DNA of 64,000 bases from positions 168,181 through 232,180 of the forward strand of contig JAFXXK010000006.1 in assembly GCA_017542305.1 (NCBI GenBank), given 5' to 3'. A model generated the notes under the pieces. It saw nothing but the letters and a program-made list of their open reading frames with translations. It was not told the DNA's origin and did not search any database. Below are positions 1 through 8,368 of the stretch, piece after piece. The position numbers were made by a program, and so were the translations under genes. How positions within the stretch are numbered: the first letter of the stretch is position 1; every line of letters starts with the position of its first letter. The stretch comes from a bacterium (lineage in GTDB: Bacteria > Cyanobacteriota > Vampirovibrionia > Gastranaerophilales > Gastranaerophilaceae).

Positions 1-2
1 AT

Positions 3-164
3 CAAGCCAATGTCAGACAAGAATTATCCGAACCTAACGGCGATATAACCGAAAAAATGTCCCACTATGAAGATATTGTGAAAAAGCAGTTGAATATAGA
101 ATTTACGGCAAAATATTCTTATCCGTGGAACAGATTGTTTGAGGTAGAAATTGAGCTTAATTGA
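3..164 (+). CDS. C-terminal end of an unidentified protein (partial)
   Basis: An open frame enters from the left edge and stops at TGA 162-164, giving about 53 residues that end in the motif FEVEIELN. The tail is charged, has no membrane segment, and I do not recognise its family. Its last 14 bases overlap the TTG start of the next gene, which suggests the two are translated together. The start lies outside the window. Confidence 0.6.
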   Translation, partial: QANVRQELSEPNGDITEKMSHYEDIVKKQLNIEFTAKYSYPWNRLFEVEIELN

Positions 165-693
165 AATAATTTTTCTGGCTGTAGCACTCGGAATTGATTG
201 CCTCATTGTTTCGTTTACTCAGGGGTTGATATTTACCGAAAAGAAAAAACGTAATTCTTTTTTACTTGCTTTAACAATGGGTTTGTTTCAGGGTGGAATG
301 CCGTTAATCGGATATTATCCTACCGGCTTAATAAGTAATTATCTTATGAAATATTCTGCAGTTATTGTTTTTGCAATTTTTTTGGTATTAGGTTTAAAAT
401 TTATTGTTGAAGCATATTCAGCCAAAGAGGAAACGCCTGTATGTAAAATAGGTTTCAGGTGTCTTGTAGCTATGGGAATTGCAACGAGTATAGATGCTCT
501 TGGCGCAGGCGTAAGTCTAAGACTCGTCGGTGCTGATATTATCTTATCTGTTTTGATTATTGGTTTTGCTTCTTTTGTTCTGTCGTTAATAGGATTTTGG
601 ACAGGTAATAAAATAACAAAAATTCCCGCAAAATATCTCGAAGTATCAGGCGGGCTGATACTTATCGGATTAGCAATAAAAGCATTATTTTAA
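151..693 (+). CDS. mntP: MntP-family manganese efflux pump
   Basis: A 180-residue, strongly hydrophobic protein with about six membrane helices. Two similar halves each carry a conserved acidic motif (ALGIDCLIVSF near the N-terminus, ATSIDALGAGVS near residue 115), as in the MntP/DUF204 family, which exports Mn2+ across the inner membrane. The length fits the family. The start is TTG at 151, with a GAGG ribosome-binding site about 5 bases upstream inside the end of the preceding gene, so translational coupling is likely. The gene converges with murF, and their stop codons are adjacent. No manganese riboswitch can be placed because the upstream DNA lies in the previous gene. Confidence 0.8.
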   Translation: MSLIEIIFLAVALGIDCLIVSFTQGLIFTEKKKRNSFLLALTMGLFQGGMPLIGYYPTGLISNYLMKYSAVIVFAIFLVLGLKFIVEAYSAKEETPVCKIGFRCLVAMGIATSIDALGAGVSLRLVGADIILSVLIIGFASFVLSLIGFWTGNKITKIPAKYLEVSGGLILIGLAIKALF

Positions 694-2079
694 CTAACCG
701 TTTTCTTTCATTTTTTCGATTATTTTATGTAAATTTGTGGAATGAGATGCTTTTAGCATTATGCAGTCTCCGTCAGCCAAAATTTCCGGTAATTCTGCAT
801 ACAGAGTCATTACATTGTCATAAATTTTTGTTTCATAACGGTCTTTTATTTCTTCATATAATGCCATTATTTCTTTGCCGCAAAGTAATACTTTGGTTGG
901 ATGTATATTGTCAACGGGAATTGAAATTTCACGGTGATATCTTTCTGATTCCGTTCCGCATTCTGCCATATCTCCAAGTATTAAAATTTTATTTCTGTCA
1001 GGGAAATTTTTGCCGAAGGCTGTAATTGCAGCATTCATTGATAGCGGGTTTGCGTTGTAGGATTCATCAACAACCGTAACTTTTTTCCCGTTTTCAAATA
1101 CAAAATCAAAATCTTCTCCTCTGCCTTCAAGAGTTTTGAAATTTTTCAGTATTTCCAGAATTTCTTCCATTTTGAAATTTTCTTCCAATGCAACTGCTAT
1201 TGCCGCCGCCATATCAAGCATAATGTGTTTTCCGACAGTTTTATTTAGGTTATATTCCTGTCCTTTAATAATAAACTTGTGTTCATCATCACAAATAATT
1301 CTTATATCAGCTTGTTCATTTTCTCCGAATGTAATAACTTTCAGGTTTTTACTTTTTGCAGCTTCAAGTACGACTTCAAAATAATTCATTTCGTTATATA
1401 ATATTGCGGTTTGTCCATCGTGCATTGAGTTAAATATACGGCTCTTTTCTTCCGCAATATCTTTTAACTGCATATCCCCTGCCAAATGAACGGGTGCAAC
1501 ATTTGTAATTATTGCACAATCAGGTTTTGTTATTGCGGAATTCCGGTTCATTCCGCCGCCGAGAGATGTTTCTATAATCCAATAATCGCTGTTAATATCA
1601 AATTGAGTCATATTCCAAGATATGCCCCAAGTTGTATTTGTTTTACTTTCAATATTTGAATTTGTTTTATATTTTGAAGAGAGGATATCAGCTATTAGCT
1701 TTGTGGTAGTTGATTTCCCTGAGCTTCCCGTTATGGCAATAACTTTGCCCGTATATATTTTTCTGATATACCTGGCCATATTAATTATTTCTTCTCCGAT
1801 ATTCCTTTTAAGTTCGATTATCGGTTTATTATATTTAAAGTAATTAACTGCTTTAGTGGTCATGATTGCCGAACATTCGTCAACCAATTTGGGCAGATGC
1901 GACAAAAGAACGCCCCGGGCTTCTTTCGCTTCCCGCATTAAAATAATATTTCCTTTTTTAAAGTCGCAGCTTTTGTGCCATATTGCAAGACCGCTGGAAC
2001 TCCAATCTTCAGGAAAATTGTAGGTCTTTATATTATTACCTATGGCTTCTTTCAGTTTCTCTTCATTCCAAAAATTCAT
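694..2079 (-). CDS. murF: UDP-N-acetylmuramoyl-tripeptide--D-alanyl-D-alanine ligase
   Basis: This 461-residue Mur ligase adds D-Ala-D-Ala to the UDP-MurNAc tripeptide in the cytoplasm, the last nucleotide-linked step of peptidoglycan precursor synthesis. The ATP-binding loop is AITGSSGKSTT (about residue 115). The central-domain signature IIETSLGGGMNR and the C-terminal VVDESYNANPLSM are typical of MurF. Length is normal for the family. It is the last gene of a leftward cluster ftsI-murE-nagA-like-murF, and its start lies about 18 bases past the stop of the nagA-like gene, so it is probably part of one operon. Confidence 0.93.
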   Translation of the reverse strand: MNFWNEEKLKEAIGNNIKTYNFPEDWSSSGLAIWHKSCDFKKGNIILMREAKEARGVLLSHLPKLVDECSAIMTTKAVNYFKYNKPIIELKRNIGEEIINMARYIRKIYTGKVIAITGSSGKSTTTKLIADILSSKYKTNSNIESKTNTTWGISWNMTQFDINSDYWIIETSLGGGMNRNSAITKPDCAIITNVAPVHLAGDMQLKDIAEEKSRIFNSMHDGQTAILYNEMNYFEVVLEAAKSKNLKVITFGENEQADIRIICDDEHKFIIKGQEYNLNKTVGKHIMLDMAAAIAVALEENFKMEEILEILKNFKTLEGRGEDFDFVFENGKKVTVVDESYNANPLSMNAAITAFGKNFPDRNKILILGDMAECGTESERYHREISIPVDNIHPTKVLLCGKEIMALYEEIKDRYETKIYDNVMTLYAELPEILADGDCIMLKASHSTNLHKIIEKMKENG

Positions 2080-2097
2080 AAGTAAAGTTTACCATAT

Positions 2098-3000
2098 TTA
2101 TATTTTTATATCAACAATATTGAAGTGTTCATCCCATTCTATCTGTCCTGACAAGTCAATGTTGTGGTAGTTATAGGGATTTTCAATATATTGTGATTTG
2201 AACATATTATTCTTGCATAATCTCTTTATAATATCAGGTAAAAGGGTTGTGCTTCCCGCTAATGTTCCGTTCTTTGATGTTGCCCTTTCTCCGTTATAAA
2301 AAACTTCCTCATCCGCAAATACAAATTCTTTCATCCCGCTGTTTGTACAGGGTAGGCAGTCACTTACCAACAAAATTTTATCATCGGGTTTATTTTTAAA
2401 TAAAAGTCTTAATGCGTTATCAGAAACATGTATTCCATCGGCAATGACTTCTGTGTATAAATTGTCATCAAGCAGTGCAGTCATTGATGTGGAGTTTTCT
2501 TTATGAGAAAGTTCTTTCATTGCATTGAACATGTGTGTTACTCCGGAACAGCCTGTCAAATCACTTCCAAGACAATGACCTGCCTGTACTTTTATTCCTC
2601 TCCGGTTTAGGTAATCAATTAAACCTTTGTCTAATTCAGGAGCAAGTGTAACTATTTTTATAAATTCATCTTCTATTTTTTTGAAATTTTCGGGAGTTAA
2701 TGCTAAAAAATGTTTTGGATTATGTATTCCCTTTTTGGCAGGATTAAGAAATATCCCTTCAAGATGAATACCAAAAATTTTTGCCATATCTTTTGATTGT
2801 CTTTTTGCGGCTTCTTTAATTCTTGCTATAGCAAATTTAGTGTTTTCAAGGGTGTCTGTAACAATTGTCGGGAATATTCCGCCAATACCGCGTTTATACA
2901 TTTCCTTTGATAAATATAAAATATCATTTACTTCTGCGGTGTTAAAGCAAACACCGAAGCCTCCATGAAAATGCTGTTCTATTAACGGTTTTGTATACAT
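2098..3000 (-). CDS. nagA: N-acetylglucosamine-6-phosphate deacetylase-like protein lacking the N-terminal domain
   Basis: The sequence matches the TIM-barrel part of NagA: a metal-site motif EQHFHGG at the very start, GIHLEGIFLNPAKKGIH, QAGHCLGSD, THMFNAM, and ADGIHVSD followed by LVSDCLPCT. NagA enzymes deacetylate GlcNAc-6-P in amino-sugar recycling. I chose ATG at 3000, which has a GAGGA site six bases upstream and gives 300 residues. The frame stays open upstream to GTG 3138 and would add 46 residues, close behind murE. Neither choice supplies the usual small beta-sandwich domain before the barrel. Normal NagA proteins are near 380 residues, so this one is trimmed. Placement inside the mur operon suggests a role in cell-wall sugar recycling. 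Confidence 0.75.
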   Translation of the reverse strand: MYTKPLIEQHFHGGFGVCFNTAEVNDILYLSKEMYKRGIGGIFPTIVTDTLENTKFAIARIKEAAKRQSKDMAKIFGIHLEGIFLNPAKKGIHNPKHFLALTPENFKKIEDEFIKIVTLAPELDKGLIDYLNRRGIKVQAGHCLGSDLTGCSGVTHMFNAMKELSHKENSTSMTALLDDNLYTEVIADGIHVSDNALRLLFKNKPDDKILLVSDCLPCTNSGMKEFVFADEEVFYNGERATSKNGTLAGSTTLLPDIIKRLCKNNMFKSQYIENPYNYHNIDLSGQIEWDEHFNIVDIKI

Positions 3001-3150
3001 AATATTCCTCGATTCCTTTTTTGCTTGTAACGGAGCTGTTTTGGCGTGCGGAAGTGCTTGCACTTTTGTGTAACTATAGAGCTTTGTTGGACCAATGTGT
3101 CTGTAGATTACATTTAACATGTGAGCACTATTCCTCACTATTTTTATTTG

Positions 3151-4629
3151 TTAGATTGCACTACCTTCAAAGACTTTTCTTGCTTCTTCTCTGTCGTCAA
3201 AATGAATTGTGCGGTCTTTTAGTATTTGGTAATCTTCGTGACCTTTACCGGCAATAACGATAACATCATTGTTTTCGGCAATTGTTTTTAATAAAGCTAT
3301 AGCCTGACCTCTGTCCGGTTCTACCGTAACTTTTTCCTGATTTACGGATTTAAGTCCGGCAATGATATCTGTTATAATTTGCTGCGGATCTTCACTTCTC
3401 GGGTTATCGCTGGTAATTACTATCTTGTCAGCAATTCGTTCAGCAATTGCTCCCATTTTCGGACGTTTCGTAGCATCTCTGTCTCCTCCGCAGCCAAACA
3501 GGCAGATAAGTTTTCCTTCTTTCGGTGTTATCTCTCTTGCTGAGTTCAGGACATTTTCAAGTCCGTCGGGAGTATGTGCATAATCTACAATAACAAGCGG
3601 TTTTTTCGCAACTACTTCAAATCTTCCGGCAACCCCTTTAACATTTTCCAATGCTTTTAGTGCAACTTTTAAATCAATACCTGCTGCAATAGCTGTCGTA
3701 ATAGCCGCAAGAACATTATAAACACTGAACATTCCATTCATATGAAGATTAACCGGAAATTCTCCGTCTTTCGTAACCAGCTTAAATTCTGCACCATTCA
3801 GCGAGAAATGTATGTCTTGTGCCTGAACATCTGCCGATTTTTTTACGCCGTATGTATATCTGCGGATTCCTTCAGGTACGGCATTTAAAAATCTTTCTGC
3901 ATATTCATCATCTGCATTGATAACGGCATAAGCACCTTCCTGCAATCCTTTGAATAATAATGCCTTTGCTTCAAAGTAATTATCCATTGTTATATGGTAA
4001 TCAAGATGATCCTGAGTCAGGTTGGTTAAAACGGCACCGTCAAAGCAGCAACCGCCTACACGATTTTGTTCCAATGCGTGTGAACTTACTTCCATAACTA
4101 CATTGTCAATTTTTTCGACATCTTTGATCATTCTTAATGTTGCCTGAAGTTCGGGAGCCTGCGGAGTTGTGTGTTTTGCATCTCTGTATTCCCCCGTCGA
4201 CGATAATTTGTAGCCTAATGTTCCGATTAATGCACATTTCTGTTCATTTTGTTCAAATATTTTTTGTATAAGATGTGTAACTGTAGTTTTTCCGTTAGTT
4301 CCCGTAATCCCGATAAGGTTTAATCCTCTTGACGGGCTTGAATAAAATCTGTCAGCAATATTGGCTATTTGATGACGGGTGTCTGAAACGACAACCTGGG
4401 GAATTGATTTATCTGCTTCTACACCGTGTTCAACGAATAATGCTGTTGCCCCGTTTGCTATTGCATCTTTTGCAAACATGTGACCGTCAGTATATTCGCC
4501 TGTTAAACATACAAAAATATCACCTTTTTTGGTAGTTTTTGAGTTATATGAAATACCTGAAATTTCTACGTTTTTAAAATTTATCAGGTCTTTATAGTTT
4601 AAATGTTCAATCAATTCATCAAGTTTCAT
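3151..4629 (-). CDS. murE: UDP-N-acetylmuramoyl-L-alanyl-D-glutamate--2,6-diaminopimelate ligase
   Basis: This 492-residue Mur ligase adds the third amino acid of the stem peptide. The ATP loop is GITGTNGKTTVTHL (about residue 110). The substrate-specificity motif DNPRSEDP near residue 408 is the form that selects meso-diaminopimelate rather than lysine, so the organism should make Gram-negative-type A1gamma peptidoglycan. It lies 16 bases behind ftsI on the same strand, as in classic dcw clusters. The start ATG at 4629 follows an AAGGAG site. Confidence 0.95.
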   Translation of the reverse strand: MKLDELIEHLNYKDLINFKNVEISGISYNSKTTKKGDIFVCLTGEYTDGHMFAKDAIANGATALFVEHGVEADKSIPQVVVSDTRHQIANIADRFYSSPSRGLNLIGITGTNGKTTVTHLIQKIFEQNEQKCALIGTLGYKLSSTGEYRDAKHTTPQAPELQATLRMIKDVEKIDNVVMEVSSHALEQNRVGGCCFDGAVLTNLTQDHLDYHITMDNYFEAKALLFKGLQEGAYAVINADDEYAERFLNAVPEGIRRYTYGVKKSADVQAQDIHFSLNGAEFKLVTKDGEFPVNLHMNGMFSVYNVLAAITTAIAAGIDLKVALKALENVKGVAGRFEVVAKKPLVIVDYAHTPDGLENVLNSAREITPKEGKLICLFGCGGDRDATKRPKMGAIAERIADKIVITSDNPRSEDPQQIITDIIAGLKSVNQEKVTVEPDRGQAIALLKTIAENNDVIVIAGKGHEDYQILKDRTIHFDDREEARKVFEGSAI

Positions 4630-4645
4630 CTTATCTCCTTTGTTA

Positions 4646-6424
4646 TTAGTGATGTTCGGAAGGTGTTTTATTCGGGGTTACGTTTTTATCTGGTTTTAAA
4701 TCCAGTATACGGGCAACCTGTGTCGTAACTTCGTGGAATACCGGGCCTGCTACCGTATTCCCCCATATTGCACCAACTTTTGCGCTGTCAATCATTACAT
4801 ATACCAAAACCTGAGGATTTGTCGCAGGCAAATAGCCGATGGTTGAGGTATATGAGTATGGTGTATAACCTACCCCGTTTTCTTTAGGTTTCTTTGACGT
4901 TCCCGTTTTTGCAGCAACGTGATATTTATCCATTTTTATTACTGATTTACCGTTGTTAACACTCTTTGCAAGCAGTCTTGTAACGGAATGAGCCGTTTCG
5001 GGTGCTAATACCGGTGTACGTTTTATATATAAAGCTTCTTCTTCGGGAGTATATTTTATAACGTGAGGCGTTACTCTTACCCCGTCATTTGCTAATGCGG
5101 ATACTGCCGAAATCATCTGCATTGCGGTAACAGATGTTCCGTATCCGTAAGACATTGTTGCATGGATACCTTTATCCCATACCGTATAATTCGGTAACAG
5201 CCCTGAAGATTCTCCTGGTAAATCTATACCTGTCTTTGCCCCAAACCCGAATTTCTTTAGTTCACCGTAAAATTCTCTCGGAGTCATAGTTCTGGCAACA
5301 TTTATTGAACCGATGTTACTTGAATGTTCAAATAGATATTCTAAAGTAATATGTCCCGGATATGGGTGAACATCGTAATCGTAATTCTTAATTTCCCAGT
5401 TCCCGATTTTTGTTTTACCTGTGTCAAGTACGGTGGAATGTTCGTTTATTTTGCCCAAATCCATTGCACTCGATACTGTAATAGTCTTAAATGTTGATCC
5501 CGGCGGAAATACGTCTGTTAACGTCCAATTTTTTATTTGCAGCGGGGTTGCGTTTCTGTAGTTATTAGGGTCGTATGTCGGATAAACCGCATAAGCAAGA
5601 ATTTCCCCGTTTCTCGGATTCATTACAATGACAGTTCCTCTCAATGCCTGTTTTTCAAGAACCATTTTTTCAAGTTCTTTTTCGCATACATGTTGGATAG
5701 CCGCATCAATAGTCAGCGTTACATCCTGCCCTTTGGGGTTTTGTGCAGTCGCAACAGGGTCAGTTGAAAGATCGTATATAATTTTTCCTTTTTGAGTTTT
5801 TTGGTATCTTACGGTATTTTCTATATGTTCAAGTTTATCCTTTGCAGCATATTCTATTCCGTTTGCTATATCCGCATCAAAGTTATAATAGCCCAGAACG
5901 TGAGCTGCCATTGTTCCCTGTGGGTAAACTCTGGTGTTCTTTTTGTCAAGACTTATTGCCCTGAAATGCTGGGCAGCAATTTCTTTTGCAGTGTTTCTGT
6001 CAACATCTTTCTTGACTGCAATTATTGCATTTTGGCTGTTCAGTTTTTTTAGTAATTCGGCTTTTGACATCTTCAAAATCGGAGCAAGTTTCGTTGCAAT
6101 TGTTTCAGGTGAAGATGAATCATTGTCATAATCAACGGGTCTTGCAAATACATTATAAAACACGTCATCAGTGGCAAGTTTTATTCCGTTGCGGTCGTAA
6201 ATATCTCCTCTTACCGCAAAATTTTGTCCGGCACGCTGATTTTTTGCTTTAATCTTGTATTTTTTTATGTCTATTACCTGAATAAAAAATAAATATATAA
6301 TCAGAGATGCGGCGAACAAAATAAATATAGCGTATAATGCCGCCAAAACAGAATCGAATCGTCTGTTTCGTTTATTTGCCTGTCTTGCTGAACGTTCTGT
6401 TCTTCTTTGTTCTTCCAAGGTCAC
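4646..6424 (-). CDS. ftsI: Peptidoglycan D,D-transpeptidase FtsI / penicillin-binding protein 2-3 class
   Basis: A 592-residue class B penicillin-binding protein. It has a basic cytoplasmic N-terminus, one membrane anchor (about residues 28-50), a dimerisation domain, then the transpeptidase domain. The catalytic motifs are all present: SxxK in PPGSTFKTI, SxN in EHSSNIGS, and KTGT in AAKTGTSKKP. No PASTA domain is seen. It cross-links septal peptidoglycan in the periplasm. It is the first gene of the leftward murE-nagA-murF cluster. The start at 6424 is ATG or a near-equivalent at the N-terminus of a typical charged leader. Confidence 0.92.
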   Translation of the reverse strand: MTLEEQRRTERSARQANKRNRRFDSVLAALYAIFILFAASLIIYLFFIQVIDIKKYKIKAKNQRAGQNFAVRGDIYDRNGIKLATDDVFYNVFARPVDYDNDSSSPETIATKLAPILKMSKAELLKKLNSQNAIIAVKKDVDRNTAKEIAAQHFRAISLDKKNTRVYPQGTMAAHVLGYYNFDADIANGIEYAAKDKLEHIENTVRYQKTQKGKIIYDLSTDPVATAQNPKGQDVTLTIDAAIQHVCEKELEKMVLEKQALRGTVIVMNPRNGEILAYAVYPTYDPNNYRNATPLQIKNWTLTDVFPPGSTFKTITVSSAMDLGKINEHSTVLDTGKTKIGNWEIKNYDYDVHPYPGHITLEYLFEHSSNIGSINVARTMTPREFYGELKKFGFGAKTGIDLPGESSGLLPNYTVWDKGIHATMSYGYGTSVTAMQMISAVSALANDGVRVTPHVIKYTPEEEALYIKRTPVLAPETAHSVTRLLAKSVNNGKSVIKMDKYHVAAKTGTSKKPKENGVGYTPYSYTSTIGYLPATNPQVLVYVMIDSAKVGAIWGNTVAGPVFHEVTTQVARILDLKPDKNVTPNKTPSEHH

Positions 6425-6511
6425 ATCTCCCTATTGAAATTTTATCATAAGTATTTTTGCAAGACTTAAAATATTAACGAATGTTTACGATATTTATGCT
6501 ATAATATTGTT

Positions 6512-7888
6512 ATGATAAAACGAATTTTAATTGGGGCGTTATTAATGTTTGCTGCTTGCGAAGCTTATGCTTTGGATGTTGTGTATCCTAAGCAAAAAAC
6601 AGTAACAATAAATTCTCCTTCAACATTTTTTATAGGTTCTTCGGATTACTCGCAGCCGCTTTATATAAACGATAATATTGTAGAAGTGCATCCATCCGGC
6701 GGTTTTGCGCAAACCGTTCCTTTGGCGGTAGGGGAGAATAACTTTACAATAAAATCGGGTAACAGTATTTTAAATTATAAAATAATCAGACCCAAGCAAA
6801 AGTCCGATGTTTCGGTATCCGAATTTAAAAAATATGACACTCCAAAATATATTATATCAAAATCAAACGGAATGCCTTTAAGAACAACCCCTGTTGATGC
6901 AGGAATAAACAGGCTTGCACATCTGCAATCCGGTGTCGTAATGATTGCAGACGGAGAACAGGATGACTTTTACCGTATAAAATTAGGAGATGATAATTAC
7001 GGATGGTTTGCAAAATCTTATGCTGAAATCAATTCAAAGGCTCAAAATGACGTTTTTCTTACGGGGGCAAATATTGATTCGGATGATGAATTTTATATTT
7101 ATACTTTTAATCTGACATCAAGAGTTCCGTGGTCTGTAGAAGAAAACGGAGATACCCTTGATATTTCAATATACAATGTTGTAAATGCACCAAAAGATAA
7201 TTTTTACAGGATTAAAGTTCCTTTAGATAAAATATTGTACGGGAAAGATTTAATCGGTTACAGCGCATATTATTCGGGTACGGATTTTATCGTTAAAATA
7301 AGAAAACCCCTTAATATTTCTGAGGATAAACCGCTTAAAGATGTAAAAATTGCCATTGATGCAGGTCATGGTGGTTCTGAATTCGGAGCAACAGGATGCC
7401 TCGGAGATTATGAAAAAGATATAAATCTAAAGTATGCAAAAGATTTATATCACAGTCTGAAATCTCGTGGTGCGGATGTTATTATGATTCGAGAGAAGGA
7501 TGAGGATGTAGCTTTAAAAACCCGTACAGAAAAGGCTAATGAGGAAGGTGCGGTTATTTTTATTAGTCTGCATGGCAATGCCCTGCCCGATTACAAAGAC
7601 CCGCTGGCAATTCATGGTACGGAAATATATTACTATTACAAACAGGCAAAACCTTTAGCTGCAGCGATTATGTCCGCAATGATAACCGAAGCGGAAGTCA
7701 AAAATAACGGGATTATTCAGCAGAGTTTTGCGGTGGTAAGAAATACTAATGCGTTGAGTATTTTAATTGAAATCGGATATTTGATAAATCCTTATGATAA
7801 TGCACAGATTATTGATAATGAGTTCCGTAAAAAAGCCGTCGAAGCTATCTCCGACGGGCTTGAAAATTATTTAAGAGGTCAAATCTGA
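6512..7888 (+). CDS. Secreted N-acetylmuramoyl-L-alanine amidase (Amidase_3) with SH3-like domain
   Basis: This 458-residue protein begins with a signal peptide (basic start, hydrophobic stretch, cleavage likely after AYA near residue 20). An SH3b-like segment (about 105-170) should bind cell wall. The C-terminal Amidase_3 domain keeps its zinc and catalytic residues: AIDAGHGGSEFG (His), YEKDIN (Glu), SLHGNA (His) and LIEIGYLIN (Glu). It cleaves the bond between MurNAc and L-Ala, probably for daughter-cell separation or remodelling. It is divergent from ftsI. An extended -10 (TATGCTATAAT) ends just before the ATG, so the leader is very short. Confidence 0.88.
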   Translation: MIKRILIGALLMFAACEAYALDVVYPKQKTVTINSPSTFFIGSSDYSQPLYINDNIVEVHPSGGFAQTVPLAVGENNFTIKSGNSILNYKIIRPKQKSDVSVSEFKKYDTPKYIISKSNGMPLRTTPVDAGINRLAHLQSGVVMIADGEQDDFYRIKLGDDNYGWFAKSYAEINSKAQNDVFLTGANIDSDDEFYIYTFNLTSRVPWSVEENGDTLDISIYNVVNAPKDNFYRIKVPLDKILYGKDLIGYSAYYSGTDFIVKIRKPLNISEDKPLKDVKIAIDAGHGGSEFGATGCLGDYEKDINLKYAKDLYHSLKSRGADVIMIREKDEDVALKTRTEKANEEGAVIFISLHGNALPDYKDPLAIHGTEIYYYYKQAKPLAAAIMSAMITEAEVKNNGIIQQSFAVVRNTNALSILIEIGYLINPYDNAQIIDNEFRKKAVEAISDGLENYLRGQI

Positions 7889-7898
7889 TTATATTTGA

Positions 7899-8342
7899 CT
7901 ATCTTACGGATTTTTCAGTTGCATTCAAATATTTTGCAACGTCTTCATATTGCGGACAGAAGGTGTATTTTTTAATGTTATCAGCCAAATAAACCACTTC
8001 TTTGTGAATTAAATCTTTATCACCCTGATGTAATTCAATATAATGTTTTGATGCATCTATAACAGAGTCTATCATGTTGCAGGCATCCAGCTTATCGTAT
8101 GTGGTTTTGGGTTCTTCCGCATATTTTATTAACTCTTTACATTGTTCATTTCTTTCTTCAATATATTTGTTTTTAACTGCAATATTTTTTGATTCATACA
8201 TTTGTTTAGCTTTTTCGGTATCCATACAAGCGTTTGATGAAACAAACGGTGAATTCGGAATAACCGCCAATATGAAAATTATAGCAGATACTATTGTTAA
8301 AGCTATCAAGATGTATAATCTGGTTTTGTTTTGTTGTGCCAT
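7899..8342 (-). CDS. Membrane-anchored protein of unknown function
   Basis: A 147-residue protein with one N-terminal membrane segment (about residues 10-30) and a helical, charged periplasmic or extracytoplasmic domain. Four cysteines in that domain (near residues 39, 68, 88 and 130) could form disulfides. I do not recognise a family. It converges with the amidase gene, 10 bases apart, and lies downstream of recJ in the opposite direction to the amidase. An AAGGAG ribosome-binding site precedes the start. Confidence 0.6.
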   Translation of the reverse strand: MAQQNKTRLYILIALTIVSAIIFILAVIPNSPFVSSNACMDTEKAKQMYESKNIAVKNKYIEERNEQCKELIKYAEEPKTTYDKLDACNMIDSVIDASKHYIELHQGDKDLIHKEVVYLADNIKKYTFCPQYEDVAKYLNATEKSVR

Positions 8343-8368
8343 TTTAATCTCCTTCTTCTTTAAAAAAA

